Source of the DNA: Rubrobacter_D sp963840835
GTDB taxonomy: Bacteria; Actinomycetota; Rubrobacteria; Rubrobacterales; Rubrobacteraceae
Assembly (NCBI GenBank): GCA_963840835.1
Contig: CAWJAM010000005.1
Span: 138,254-202,253 of the forward strand
Reading direction: 5' to 3'
DNA length: 64,000 nt
The notes beneath the pieces were generated by a model. It searched no databases. It saw only the letters and a program-made list of their open reading frames with translations, and was not told where the DNA came from. The position numbers were made by a program, and so were the translations under genes. Below are positions 8,515 through 17,332 of this stretch, one piece after another. Within the stretch, counting starts at the first letter, position 1. Each line of letters opens with the position of its first letter.

Positions 8515-9851
8515 GAGATTCTCACTACCTCTAACCTCAAGATCTTCTCCGTCCCCTCATCTACCTTGAACGCCTCGCCGAGCTCACCGCCCGACACCCA
8601 GGCCACCTCACCCCGCCCGTCTACCACGACGGGCGTCCTGCGCCTGAGGTCGCCGGGAACCTTCCTGTCCATCATCGCCCGCAAAACCTTCCTACTACCA
8701 CCAAGGCCCAACGGCCGGATAATATCCCCATCCCGCGCCATCCGCACGGTATATGGTCCTTTTCCGGCGTCCAGATAAGCCACTTCGGCCAACGCCGCGT
8801 CCATGGGATCGTAGCCGACAGCCTCCCGCGCGGTGACCTTCCACCCCCCGAACACCACCGACTCCCCGGCCGAGATCTCCCTCCACCCGTAGTCCACGGA
8901 CCGCGCCCCCCTGTATAGGGCGAGTTCCCCGGTGGCCCGGCCCGAGGCGACCACGCCGCCCGGCAGGTCCAACGTCCGTGTACCCTCGCCGCCTTCTAAT
9001 AGCCCAAGCACGGCCTCGACCAGATTCGAAGGCAGCGGCGGCGCCCCGGTCTTCTGGGCCGCGTACGCCAGCCGCACCGCATAACGCCGGAGCGCGGGCC
9101 GCAACCCCGCGAGTGCGTCGCGCGGAACGACCACCTCGTCTCCCCTCCTCTCCAAAGCCCCGGCCGCCAGCCCTTCGAGGACTTCGAGGTCCTCACGGGC
9201 GAGGGCCGCGGCGCGCGCCATGTTGCGGGACGCCGCCGGATAGAGTTCCTCAAGGACGGGCATGACTTCCAGGCGGACCCGGTTACGGGCGTACTTACCG
9301 GTCAGGTTCGTGGGGTCCGTACGGTAGGGCTGGTTCAGGGCTTCCAGGTACTCCAGAACCTCCAGGCGCGTGCTCTGGATAAGGGGACGCTGGACCGCGC
9401 CCCGCACGGGCGGGATGCCCGCGAGCCCGCGCAGCCCGGCGCCGCGCGCCAGGTTCATAAGGACGGTCTCGGCCACGTCGTCGGCGGTGTGGCCGGTGGC
9501 GACGGACCCGAGTCCCAGACGGCCAGCCAGTTCTCCGGCGAGCCTGTACCGCTCGTCACGCGCCCGCTCCTGAAAGTCGGAACCGCCATCGAGGCTGAGA
9601 TGCCTCACCTCGCAGGCCACATCCAGCCGCAGACAAAGCTCGCGGACGAACTCGGCGTCCCCGCGGGATTCCTCGCCACGCAGACCGTGGTCTACGTGCA
9701 GCACCACAGGTTCGCCGCCGAGGGCGACGATCACTCGCAGCAGAGCCACCGAGTCAGGCCCGCCCGAGACGAGCACCAGCGGGCTACGAAGGTCCATACC
9801 GTAACGCTCCGCCGTCCGCCGCACCATATCCGGGAGACGCGAGGGGTTCAT
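8511..9851 (-). CDS. tilS: tRNA(Ile)-lysidine synthetase
   Basis: Modifies C34 of the CAU tRNA-Ile so that it reads AUA, an essential function. The 446-residue protein carries the N-type ATP pyrophosphatase loop SGGPDS (29-34), HVDHGLRG, and the ATGHTADDVAET segment. It has the longer C-terminal TilS region with PYTVRMARDGDIIRPLG. It overlaps hpt by four bases and heads the leftward block. Confidence 0.95.
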   Translation of the reverse strand: MNPSRLPDMVRRTAERYGMDLRSPLVLVSGGPDSVALLRVIVALGGEPVVLHVDHGLRGEESRGDAEFVRELCLRLDVACEVRHLSLDGGSDFQERARDERYRLAGELAGRLGLGSVATGHTADDVAETVLMNLARGAGLRGLAGIPPVRGAVQRPLIQSTRLEVLEYLEALNQPYRTDPTNLTGKYARNRVRLEVMPVLEELYPAASRNMARAAALAREDLEVLEGLAAGALERRGDEVVVPRDALAGLRPALRRYAVRLAYAAQKTGAPPLPSNLVEAVLGLLEGGEGTRTLDLPGGVVASGRATGELALYRGARSVDYGWREISAGESVVFGGWKVTAREAVGYDPMDAALAEVAYLDAGKGPYTVRMARDGDIIRPLGLGGSRKVLRAMMDRKVPGDLRRRTPVVVDGRGEVAWVSGGELGEAFKVDEGTEKILRLEVVRIS

Positions 9852-9898
9852 ACAGATATTCTAGAGCGGTTCGCGGGCGGCGCAGACTTTCCGGATCA

Positions 9899-10022
9899 AG
9901 GCATCAGGCTACAGGCATCAGGTTTCAGGGGTGTTTGGACGGTCCGCGGAGACGTCGAGGCCCCGCTCGCCGGTTCGGCCACGCGAGAAAACAAGCTGAA
10001 ATGCTGACGTGCTGAAATGCTA
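9899..10022. repeat. Family C word (GCATCAGG...CAGGCATCAGG) and family A words upstream of tilS
   Basis: A short repeat built from GCATCAGGCTACAGGCATCAGG-like words (9900-9924) recurs at 17308-17330 (reverse) and 29338-29366. Two GCTGAAATGCTG words follow at 9994-10021, reaching the end of the next gene. Confidence 0.5.
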
Positions 10023-10028
10023 CAAGCC

Positions 10029-10499
10029 TCAGGCCTGCTGCTCCTGGCGCCTGGCCATCTCCTCGGTTTGCTCCTGCTCCTGCAGCATCGGCCGTTCTTC
10101 GGGGATCTGGGCGTCGGTGACCGTAATGTTGACCTCGTTCACGCGCAGGCCAGTGAGGTTCTCCACGCGGTTGATCACGTTCCGCCTGACGGCGTCGGTG
10201 ACCCTGGGTATCGACTGGCCATATTCTACGGCCATCGTGAGGTCGACAGCGGCCTCTTCCTCGCCAACCTCGACGCTGACACCCCTGGAAAAGTTCCCAC
10301 CGCCACCGCCGGTGACGTTGCCCGTCACGCTCTGCAGGAAGCCGCCGACGGCCGCCGTGGTGCCGCCACCCATCTGGACCTTCTCTACCTCCTGCGCCGC
10401 GATGCCGGCGATCTGGGATACCACGGAGTTGCTTACGGTGGTGGTGCCCATCTCGCTCTTGAGAGGACTTCCCTGGCTGCTGCCGCTACTCTCGCTCAT
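10029..10499 (-). CDS. Asp23/Gls24 family envelope-stress-like protein
   Basis: A 156-residue protein with the Asp23 fold region from VSNSVVSQIAGIAAQEVEKV through the glycine-rich loop to the SIPRVTDAVRRNVINRVENLTGL helix and the VNEVNITVTD strand. The C terminus is a Gln/Glu-rich tail (EQEQTEEMARRQEQQA). Family members in Gram-positive bacteria are abundant membrane-associated or alkaline-stress proteins; the exact role here is unknown. It stands alone, with repeats immediately downstream. Confidence 0.85.
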   Translation of the reverse strand: MSESSGSSQGSPLKSEMGTTTVSNSVVSQIAGIAAQEVEKVQMGGGTTAAVGGFLQSVTGNVTGGGGGNFSRGVSVEVGEEEAAVDLTMAVEYGQSIPRVTDAVRRNVINRVENLTGLRVNEVNITVTDAQIPEERPMLQEQEQTEEMARRQEQQA

Positions 10500-10689
10500 G
10501 CTCGTCCTTTCCGGTCAGTTCGTCGGACGAGGGACGATCGTGCAGACGGACGTACTACCTGCACCGACGTACACGACTTCCCACGCCCACGGCTATACAG
10601 GCTGACTACCCCGCCGACCCTGATCCTAAACCCCGCGATTTCCCGTTCGCACGCAAGGGATGGGCTTGAAGAGGAAGCCGGGAAACCTC

Positions 10690-11634
10690 TCAATCCGAGC
10701 CCTGGAAAGCGCGTCGGTAGGTGTGCGGGCTGGTGCCGACCAACTGCTTGAAGCGATCGCGGAAACTCGTCGGGGAGCCGAACCCGACCTGGATGGCGAT
10801 CCGCTCGACTGAATGCCCCGTTGTCTCGAGCAGGTACTGCGCCCGGCGGATCCGGGATCTGCGCAGCCACCGCAGTGGGGTCGTGCCTGTCTGCTCCCGG
10901 AAACGCCGATTCAACGTGCGGGTGCTCATCGTCGCCCGGGCGGCGATGTCGTCGAGGGTAAGCCCCCGGTGGGCATTGTCTTCCATCCAGCGCAAGAGCG
11001 GCTCGAGGCTGGAGCCGTCCGCGCCGGGTTGCTCGTGCACGATGAATTGGGCCTGCCCCCCGTCGCGTTCGAGGGGCATCACGGCCAGCCTTGCGGCGTC
11101 GGCCGCGACCGCGGAACCGTGATCCCGCCTTATCATGTGCAGACAGAGGTCCAGGCCGGCCGCGGCGCCCGCCGAGGTGAGGACCCGGCCGTTATCTACG
11201 AAGAGCACGTCGGCGTCCACGTCGATACCGGGATAGCGGCGGGAGAGCTCTCTTGCCGCGGCCCAGTGAGTGGTCGCGCGCAGGTCGTCAAGTAACCCAG
11301 CGGCGGCCAGGATGAACGCGCCGACGCAGATCGACGCGATCCTGGTTCCATCCTCGGCCGCCTCCCGCAACGCCCCAAGCACATCCTCGGGGATCGGCGC
11401 CGTAGGGTCGGCCAGACCCGGCACGACGATCGTGTCGGCCCCGGCCAACGCGCCCAGTCCCCACGGGGCACGTATGGCGAAGACCCCCGCGTCGACCTCG
11501 GCGGTCGAGCCACAGACACGTACGCTGTACGCCCTCCTCCCGTCGGGCAACCGGGCACGCCCGAAAACCTCGACCGGGGTCGACAGATCAAAGGCCAAGA
11601 CCCCGTCTAGCGCGAGAACGGCCACCGTGTGCAT
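10690..11634 (-). CDS. GlxA-type AraC-family transcriptional regulator with DJ-1/PfpI-like domain
   Basis: Predicted cytoplasmic DNA-binding regulator of 314 residues. Residues 1-180 form a class I glutamine amidotransferase-like (DJ-1/PfpI) domain (VAVLALDGVLAFDLSTPVEVF; nucleophile-elbow region ASICVGAFILAAAG). Residues about 205-310 are a double helix-turn-helix AraC domain with FREQTGTTPLRWL and the VGFGSPTSFRDRFKQLVG signature. Ligand and targets are unknown. It is isolated, with no obvious operon partner. Confidence 0.9.
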   Translation of the reverse strand: MHTVAVLALDGVLAFDLSTPVEVFGRARLPDGRRAYSVRVCGSTAEVDAGVFAIRAPWGLGALAGADTIVVPGLADPTAPIPEDVLGALREAAEDGTRIASICVGAFILAAAGLLDDLRATTHWAAARELSRRYPGIDVDADVLFVDNGRVLTSAGAAAGLDLCLHMIRRDHGSAVAADAARLAVMPLERDGGQAQFIVHEQPGADGSSLEPLLRWMEDNAHRGLTLDDIAARATMSTRTLNRRFREQTGTTPLRWLRRSRIRRAQYLLETTGHSVERIAIQVGFGSPTSFRDRFKQLVGTSPHTYRRAFQGSD

Positions 11635-11851
11635 GGCGATACTGTACCGCTGAGTTGCTGAGAGCTTGTAAAGTGGTCTCAGACCTCTTTGCGAGCAACT
11701 GATGAGCGCGTGTCTCAGGCTGACGCGGCAGTACGCACCAACTCGGAGAGCCCGCGCCGAGAATCGTTGTGTTTTCGATCAGCTCGAGGATCTTCCATGC
11801 CGTCGGCGACGATGCTAATATTCCCCTGTCGACACGGTAGGAGGGGGCTCC

Positions 11852-12400
11852 ATGGGTTCAAGGCACGTAGTGGCGTTTCTTGGGGCTGTGGTCCTGGCTG
11901 GCGCGCTCTCTTTATTGTCGATTGCGGTCGGATCCGAGAGGGCTGGGGCGGCGACGACCGTCGAGACCTGTGGCGGCATTAGCATCACCCTGAACGCCCA
12001 AGAGAGACACATCCTCGTACTGCACAATGAGGCCCGCAAGGACCACGGTCTGGAGTCCCTGTGCGTGGACCTCAGGCTCACCATGGCCGCCCGTTCTCAC
12101 TCGAGGGAGATGATCGAAAAGGATTACTTCTCCCATGCCTCCTACGATGGTGAGGGCTCCAGCGCCCGCCTCGGGAGCTTCGGCTACGACTGTGGCATCT
12201 GCGCCGAGAACATCGCCGGGGGCTACGGCACCCTTGGGGAACCGGACCCCACCTTCGAGCGCTGGATGGACACCGCGGATCACAGGGACAAAATCCTCAA
12301 CGACACGTTCCGGCGGGTCGGCGTGGGAACCGACACGGGCAACTACAAGGACATAGAGGGCTACACCATGTACACGGTCGATTTCGGGGACCGGCGTTAG
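11852..12400 (+). CDS. Secreted CAP/SCP-domain protein
   Basis: An exported 182-residue protein. An N-terminal signal peptide (about residues 1-34, ending near AGAA) precedes a CAP domain with HNEARKDHGL, LTMAARSHSREM, YFSHAS and a C-terminal GYTMYTVDFG strand. Three cysteines in the mature part may form disulfides. Bacterial CAP proteins are extracellular with mostly unknown function. The start follows GGAGGGGG by five bases. Confidence 0.92.
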   Translation: MGSRHVVAFLGAVVLAGALSLLSIAVGSERAGAATTVETCGGISITLNAQERHILVLHNEARKDHGLESLCVDLRLTMAARSHSREMIEKDYFSHASYDGEGSSARLGSFGYDCGICAENIAGGYGTLGEPDPTFERWMDTADHRDKILNDTFRRVGVGTDTGNYKDIEGYTMYTVDFGDRR

Positions 12401-12405
12401 AGACG

Positions 12406-12428
12406 AAAAAGGCCCGCGCCTGCGGGCC
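12406..12428 (-). terminator. Terminator of the tRNA-fMet transcript
   Basis: Reading leftward, a perfect GGCCCGC / GCGGGCC stem with a four-base loop is followed by TTTTT. It lies ten bases past the tRNA 3' end. Confidence 0.85.
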
Positions 12429-12437
12429 TCGGAGAAG

Positions 12438-12511
<74 letters not shown>

Positions 12512-12522
12512 TCGTGGCGAAG

Positions 12523-12550
12523 ATTCTAACACCGGTCCGGAGTTTGTAAA
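12523..12550 (-). promoter_or_regulatory. Promoter of tRNA-fMet
   Basis: Leftward TTTACA (12545-12550), 16 bases, TAGAAT (12523-12528), eleven bases before the tRNA 5' end. Confidence 0.65.
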
Positions 12551-12583
12551 GGCGGGCGCCGCCATGATACGGTAACCGTCTAT

Positions 12584-12976
12584 ATGGTCATTTTTGTACT
12601 GATCCTGATCCTCCTGGGGGCCCTGATCTCCTCGGTCACGGCCTTCCGCGCGCTCGGGGCTTACCTGAGGTTTCGCCGCGCCCGCGCGAACTTCCAGAGC
12701 GAGGTTACGGACGAGGTCGTCCGCCTCACCTCCCGAACGGATGAATTGGAGATCAACCTCTCCGCCCTCGACGCGCGCGCGTCTGAGCTTCCGATCCAGA
12801 TCTCCGAGCTGCAGCAGAGCCTGGCCAGCCTTCAGGTTCTCACCCGTGCCCTTGGCGCCTCGCTCCGTCAGGTGCAGAAGGTCCTTTCGTTCAACGCGCT
12901 CAAGACGCTCAGCGCCGCCCGCATAGGCAGGATGATCCAGAACGCTTCGGCACCGAAGAACAGCGGCTCCGGCTAG
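12584..12976 (+). CDS. Small membrane-anchored coiled-coil protein
   Basis: Not assigned to a known family. The 130 residues begin with one membrane helix (VIFVLILILLGALISSVTAF). A basic stretch and a long heptad-rich segment follow (about residues 35-105: LTSRTDELEINL, ISELQQSLASLQ), consistent with a coiled coil on the cytoplasmic side. Coding is supported by length and a sensible helix pattern. It diverges from the tRNA-fMet promoter. Confidence 0.65.
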   Translation: MVIFVLILILLGALISSVTAFRALGAYLRFRRARANFQSEVTDEVVRLTSRTDELEINLSALDARASELPIQISELQQSLASLQVLTRALGASLRQVQKVLSFNALKTLSAARIGRMIQNASAPKNSGSG

Positions 12977-12984
12977 AGCCGCCG

Positions 12985-13173
12985 ATGCCACGGATGAGCC
13001 CCATCCGTATACTCCTCGGGATGGACGAAGAGCACCCACAGCAACCGCGAGGCACAGAGACACCTGAACCCTCCGGTGAGAGGTGCGAGGTCTGCGACAC
13101 GGAGATGTACGGCCTGCACTGCAAGCTCGTCTGCCCCAATTGCGGCTACCGTCGCGACTGCTCAGATCCCTAA
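12985..13173 (+). CDS. Small zinc-ribbon protein
   Basis: A 62-residue frame with a C-terminal ribbon CEVC-x11-CPNC, a typical four-cysteine zinc knuckle. Function unknown. The start is uncertain: ATGs at 12985, 12994 and 13021 all read in frame, and MDEEHPQQPRG at 13021 is a natural N terminus. Its last codon overlaps the convergent Nudix gene. Confidence 0.6.
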   Translation: MPRMSPIRILLGMDEEHPQQPRGTETPEPSGERCEVCDTEMYGLHCKLVCPNCGYRRDCSDP

Positions 13174-13619
13174 CTTCCGATGGCGGAGAGCGCGCGTTCG
13201 CACCAGCCCGTGACCTCGGCGTTGACCGTCATCGCGTCCCAGTCTTCGGGACCATACCAGCCGACCCTATCCTCGCTGTAGTCCGGGTGAATCTCCGCCG
13301 GACCGGTCGGTCTGGCGAAGTAGATCAGGTCTATGTGCTGGTGCCCGGGCCCGATGTTCTCGAGCTGCACCCCGGCAGGACGGTGCAGTTGCACGGGGTC
13401 TGCGATGTCGTCGCGTCGCTCGCCCACAAGCTCCACCCTTATCCCTGTCTCCTCGAATACCTCCCGCACGGCGGCCCCGTCGGGAAGCTCGTCCTTCTCG
13501 ATGTGACCACCAGGGGGTAGCCACATGCCGAGCTTGCGGTGGAGGTGGAGCAGGACTTTGCCTTCCCACACCACGAACACGGCCACCGTGAAGTGCCTGC
13601 CTGTTTGCTCGTAACCCAA
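13170..13619 (-). CDS. Nudix hydrolase
   Basis: Hydrolyses a nucleoside diphosphate linked to an unknown group. The 149-residue protein has the full Nudix box (pattern GX5EX7REUXEEXGU) at about residues 37-60, including REVFEETGI. The substrate cannot be told from sequence. It is convergent with the zinc-ribbon gene. Confidence 0.9.
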   Translation of the reverse strand: MGYEQTGRHFTVAVFVVWEGKVLLHLHRKLGMWLPPGGHIEKDELPDGAAVREVFEETGIRVELVGERRDDIADPVQLHRPAGVQLENIGPGHQHIDLIYFARPTGPAEIHPDYSEDRVGWYGPEDWDAMTVNAEVTGWCERALSAIGS

Positions 13620-13724
13620 AACGCCTTCCAGATTACACCAGACGGGGTGGGCGGGATCACAGTCCGGCGGCGCGAGCGTGCATAATAGAGGCTGGCAGAC
13701 GAGAGGCGGCAGAGAGGCGAGTAG

Positions 13725-14372
13725 TTGCCACCGGTTCCAGAAGAGGCTTTCAGGCGTACCGACGAGACGCCGGACGAGGAATTCTACCGGACGCCCCGGC
13801 TAGTTACTCACATAGACGAAGGGGCGATCGCCGCCGTCACGCAGCTCTACAGAGAGTTTTTTCCTCCCGGCGGAGAGATATTGGACCTGATGAGCAGCTG
13901 GGTGAGCCACCTTCCGCCCGAGGTCGAATACCGGCGGGTCATCGGACTGGGCATGAACGAGGTGGAGTTGCGCCGCAACAAGAGGCTGGACTCCTACATC
14001 GTCCAGAACCTGAACGCGAACCCCCTGCTACCACTTGGTACCGGGGAGTTCGACGGGGCAGGGATTTGCGTCTCCATAGACTATCTGACCAGGCCGGTCG
14101 AGGTTCTGCGCGAGGTCGGGCGTATCCTAAAGGTGGGCGCGCCGCTGGCGATTACCTTCTCGAATCGCTGCTTCCCTACGAAGGCGGTCGAGATCTGGCA
14201 CCGCCTAAACGACGCGGGCCACATGAAACTGGTCGAGGGCTACCTCGAGGAGGCTGGTAACTTCGATAACCTCTGCAGCCTCGACCGCAGCCCGCGCCGC
14301 AAGTTCTCCGACCCACTCTACGCCGTCGTCGGGGAGAGCACGGGGCCTTACGCCGGTGGACGGGCGGGTTAG
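13725..14372 (+). CDS. Class I SAM-dependent methyltransferase-like protein
   Basis: The 215-residue product has a Rossmann-type order: GGEILDLMSSWVSHLP (motif I region), a VIGLGMN strand, FDGAGICVSIDYL and a LREVGRILKVGAPLAITFSNR segment typical of methyltransferase type 11 relatives. The glycine-rich loop is degenerate (DLMSSW instead of DxGxG), so activity is uncertain. It begins with TTG after an AGAGGCGAG ribosome site. Confidence 0.75.
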   Translation: MPPVPEEAFRRTDETPDEEFYRTPRLVTHIDEGAIAAVTQLYREFFPPGGEILDLMSSWVSHLPPEVEYRRVIGLGMNEVELRRNKRLDSYIVQNLNANPLLPLGTGEFDGAGICVSIDYLTRPVEVLREVGRILKVGAPLAITFSNRCFPTKAVEIWHRLNDAGHMKLVEGYLEEAGNFDNLCSLDRSPRRKFSDPLYAVVGESTGPYAGGRAG

Positions 14373-14403
14373 ACTTGGTGGGCAGGCGGCGAGAAGGAGA
14401 GAG

Positions 14404-14589
14404 ATGAATATTCGTCAGGCGAATGGGATCGGCAGGGTACATGTAGCCATGCCGGGAATGCGGCAGACGTACTGCGGTAGGTCGATAAACGACGAGGACT
14501 GGCTCACCACCTCGAAAGAGGCCAACTGCACCGGTTGCGCACGGGCCGGTGCGCCGTTAGAACGAAACGCTGTCAGCGCTGAGCGCTGA
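14404..14589 (+). CDS. Small Cys/His protein, putative zinc-binding
   Basis: A 61-residue product (start ATG after GAAGGAGAGAG) with an H-x8-TYCGR segment and a CTGCAR knuckle, spaced as in small actinobacterial zinc-binding proteins of unknown role. The final residues (NAVSAER) are encoded by a downstream intergenic repeat. Confidence 0.7.
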   Translation: MNIRQANGIGRVHVAMPGMRQTYCGRSINDEDWLTTSKEANCTGCARAGAPLERNAVSAER

Positions 14590-14700
14590 CAGCGTTTCGG
14601 CACGCCTGCTTCGCAGGCTTGTCAGCACGCTCGGGCTGGCGCCCTCGCTTGTCAGCTCGATTCGGCCTCGCTTTCAGCGTACTGGCTTTTTGGCGGGTGG
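14565..14700 (+). repeat. Family A2 repeat array
   Basis: The constant word CTTGTCAGCACG alternates with short variable palindromes (ACGCCTGCTTCGCAGGC, GGGCTGGCGCCCTCGC) and ends in CTCGCTTTCAGC. A GCTGTCAGCGCTGAGCGCTG palindrome opens it. The array follows the small zinc protein in that gene's direction. Confidence 0.75.
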
Positions 14701-14821
14701 CTCGTGATCGAAGCGGGGTGAGCCTCGCACCGTCTGTTAGATGGATGGCCTCCTGTGGGTAGACTAAGTGGGTGATAAGTCCGAGTTCGGTTTGGGGCGC
14801 GTGCCTACGGGAGGACGGCTT

Positions 14822-15832
14822 ATGAAGATACCGGGTATGCAGTTGATCAGGAAAGCCGAGAGCAAGGGCAACGAGGCTGAGGTGCCGCTCGCGGAGAACC
14901 TCGGGCTCGTCGACTTCTTCAAGCTAACCTACAAAGAGATCAACGAAGACCACGTTATGGCCTTCGCGGGCAACCTCACCTACAAGGGCCTGTTCGCGGT
15001 CTTCCCGTTCTTCACTTTTCTGCTTTCCCTGCTTGGTATCTTCAACGCCACAGGCCTCGTCAAGACCATGGTAGATGGGCTCTCGGGCGTGGCGCCGCAG
15101 TCGGCCACGGTGTTTATCGAGGATCAACTCCTCAGCATCACGCAGAGCCAGGCCGAGAGCGCTTTTACGTTCGGGGCGATCATCTCGATCCTGCTCGCCC
15201 TGTGGGGGGTCTCTGGGGCGTTCCGCTCGGTCATGGAGGCGATGAACGTCATGTATGAGGTCGAGGAGGACAGACCCTTCTGGAAGGTGTACGGGCTTTC
15301 GATCTTCATGTCGCTCGCGGTGATCGTTCTGCTGCTGGGTGCGCTCGTGCTCGTCGTCTTCGGCGAGTCGATCGGCGTGGCCGTGGCCGACCTTGTCGGT
15401 CTCGGGTCCGTCTTCGCGACGGTCTGGAGCATCGCGCAGTGGCCAGTCGTGGCCCTGGTCGTTCTCCTGACGTTCGCCCTCATCTACTACTTCGCACCCG
15501 CCGCCGAGCAGAGGTTCCGTTGGATCAGCCCGGGGTCGATCATCGCCTTCGTGTTCTGGCTGATCTTCTCCCTGCTTTTCTCGCTGTACGCGAGCACCTT
15601 CGGCGGGAGTTCCTACAACGAGACCTATGGGTCGCTCGCGGGCGTGATCATCCTGATGCTCTACGTCTACTACTCCGCCCTGATCATGCTAATAGGCGCC
15701 GAGATGAACCAGGTGATCGAATGGCACATCCCCGGCGGCAAGAACGAGGGTGAGAAGGTCCCGGAAGATGACCGCAAGCCCGACGTCCACCGCCTTAACC
15801 GGGAAGTGACATTAAACGACGAGGACGAATAG
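14822..15832 (+). CDS. YihY/BrkB family integral membrane protein
   Basis: Multi-spanning inner-membrane protein (336 residues from this start, about six helices) with the family signature around DHVMAFAGNLTYKGLFAVFPF and the conserved LWGVSGAFRSVMEAMN motif. The C-terminal tail is charged and cytoplasmic. Function in the family is unresolved despite an old RNase BN label. A GTG at 14768 would add 18 residues, but the ATG at 14822 follows GGGAGGAC at good spacing. Confidence 0.9.
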   Translation: MKIPGMQLIRKAESKGNEAEVPLAENLGLVDFFKLTYKEINEDHVMAFAGNLTYKGLFAVFPFFTFLLSLLGIFNATGLVKTMVDGLSGVAPQSATVFIEDQLLSITQSQAESAFTFGAIISILLALWGVSGAFRSVMEAMNVMYEVEEDRPFWKVYGLSIFMSLAVIVLLLGALVLVVFGESIGVAVADLVGLGSVFATVWSIAQWPVVALVVLLTFALIYYFAPAAEQRFRWISPGSIIAFVFWLIFSLLFSLYASTFGGSSYNETYGSLAGVIILMLYVYYSALIMLIGAEMNQVIEWHIPGGKNEGEKVPEDDRKPDVHRLNREVTLNDEDE

Positions 15833-15857
15833 GTTCGGCCAGCCGGCGCGGGCCCGC

Positions 15858-16685
15858 GTGAGGATCTACGGCATCGACTTCACTAGCGCCCCTGGCCGCA
15901 GGAAACCCCTGATCGTCCTCGGCTGCAAGTTGGCAGGAGACTCCCTGCGAGTCGAGGACTCGGAGACGCTGACAGACTTCGGCGGCTTCGAGGACTTCTT
16001 GCAGACGCGAGGGCCCTGGGTGTGCGGGATGGACTTCCCTTTCGGCCAGCCGAGATCGCTGGTTGCCGCACTCGGCTGGCCCGCAAGCTGGGAGGGCTAC
16101 GTCGGCGAGATCGGTGGGCTCTCGAAGGAGGAGTTTGAAGGTGCGATCCGGGCCGACATGGCTACGAGGCCCCCTGGCAGCAAGTGGCGTTACAGGCTCG
16201 CCGATCGCAGGAGCGGGTCGAGCAGCGCGATGATGCTCTTCCGGGTGCCCGTGGGGAAGATGTTCTATCAGGGTGCGCCGCGCCTCCACGCCTCCGGCGT
16301 CCGCGTCGAGCCGTGCCGCCGCAACGGGGAAGACCGCGTGGCAGTCGAGGCTTACCCCGCCGTCGTCGCCCGCCGCTTCCTGGGCCGGAGAGCCTACAAG
16401 CGGGACGCCGTCCCAGACACACCCGAGAGAAGGTCCGCGCGGGAGACCCTGATCTCCGGCCTGCAGTCCGCGACCCTGAAAGAAGTCTACGGTGTCACCT
16501 TGGAGATGGAGAACTCCTGGAGAGAGGAGTTTGCCGGGGACCCCTCCGCCGACGCCCTCGACTCGCTGCTGTGCGCGGTCCAGGCGGCGTGGGCGTACCT
16601 GAGACGAGACGAGGACTACGGGGTCCCCCCCGAGTGCGATCCCGACGAGGGTTGGATCCTGGACCCAGCCTTGCTCGCCGAATAG
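15858..16685 (+). CDS. DUF429 domain protein (predicted RNase H-like fold)
   Basis: 275 residues beginning IYGIDFTSAP, the first strand and catalytic-type aspartate of the DUF429 family. It also has a CGMDFPFG segment, an EAYPAVVARR strand and the C-terminal DALDSLLCAVQAAWA helix. These acidic positions fit an RNase H-like nuclease fold. The biochemical role is unknown. It lies 25 bases after yihY and 15 bases before the HD hydrolase, so the three probably share a transcript. Confidence 0.85.
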   Translation: MRIYGIDFTSAPGRRKPLIVLGCKLAGDSLRVEDSETLTDFGGFEDFLQTRGPWVCGMDFPFGQPRSLVAALGWPASWEGYVGEIGGLSKEEFEGAIRADMATRPPGSKWRYRLADRRSGSSSAMMLFRVPVGKMFYQGAPRLHASGVRVEPCRRNGEDRVAVEAYPAVVARRFLGRRAYKRDAVPDTPERRSARETLISGLQSATLKEVYGVTLEMENSWREEFAGDPSADALDSLLCAVQAAWAYLRRDEDYGVPPECDPDEGWILDPALLAE

Positions 16686-16700
16686 AGCCAGGGAGGAAGA

Positions 16701-17276
16701 GTGCCTTACACAGAGAAGTTCGAGAGGGCCCTCCATTACGCCGCCCGACTACACAAATACCAGTGCCGCAAAGGGACCAGCATCCCCTACATTACCCACC
16801 TGCTCGCAGTGGCATCCATCGTCGGTGAGAACGGTGGGACGGAAGAGGAGGTAGTCGCCGCGCTCCTGCACGACGCCACCGAGGACCAGGGGGGCAAGGC
16901 CACGCTCGAGAACATCCGCACCAACTTCGGAGACGAGGTGGCGAAGACAGTAGACGGCTGCACGGACACCTACGAGGACCCGAAGCCGCCGTGGCGCGAG
17001 CGCAAGGAACGCTACCTGGCCCACCTCGCAAGCGCCCCGGCCACGGTGCGCCTCGTCTCATCCGCGGACAAGCTGCACAACGCCCGCGCCGTCCTCTCCG
17101 ACTACAGGGAACTAGGCGAAGACCTATGGACCCGATTCAACGGCGGTAAGGAAGGCACGCTCTGGTACTACCGCGCCATCGTCGACACCCTGCGGGGCGA
17201 CGGTCCAATAGTCGAAGAACTAAACAGGGTCGTCACCGACCTGGAGATCCTCTCCGGCGCCCGCACCCAGGCGTGA
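16701..17276 (+). CDS. HD-domain phosphohydrolase, SpoT/MESH1-like
   Basis: 191 residues with the metal-binding pattern of stand-alone (p)ppGpp hydrolases: RKGTSIPYITHLLAVA, ALLHDATED and, later, SSADKLHNARAV. No synthetase or TGS domain is present. The C-terminal part differs from SpoT, so a different nucleotide substrate is possible. GTG start after GGGAGGAAGA. Confidence 0.85.
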   Translation: MPYTEKFERALHYAARLHKYQCRKGTSIPYITHLLAVASIVGENGGTEEEVVAALLHDATEDQGGKATLENIRTNFGDEVAKTVDGCTDTYEDPKPPWRERKERYLAHLASAPATVRLVSSADKLHNARAVLSDYRELGEDLWTRFNGGKEGTLWYYRAIVDTLRGDGPIVEELNRVVTDLEILSGARTQA

Positions 17277-17332
17277 AGAGAAGGACACGCCCTGCCAACA
17301 AGAAAAAGCCTGATGCCTGTAACCTGTTGCCT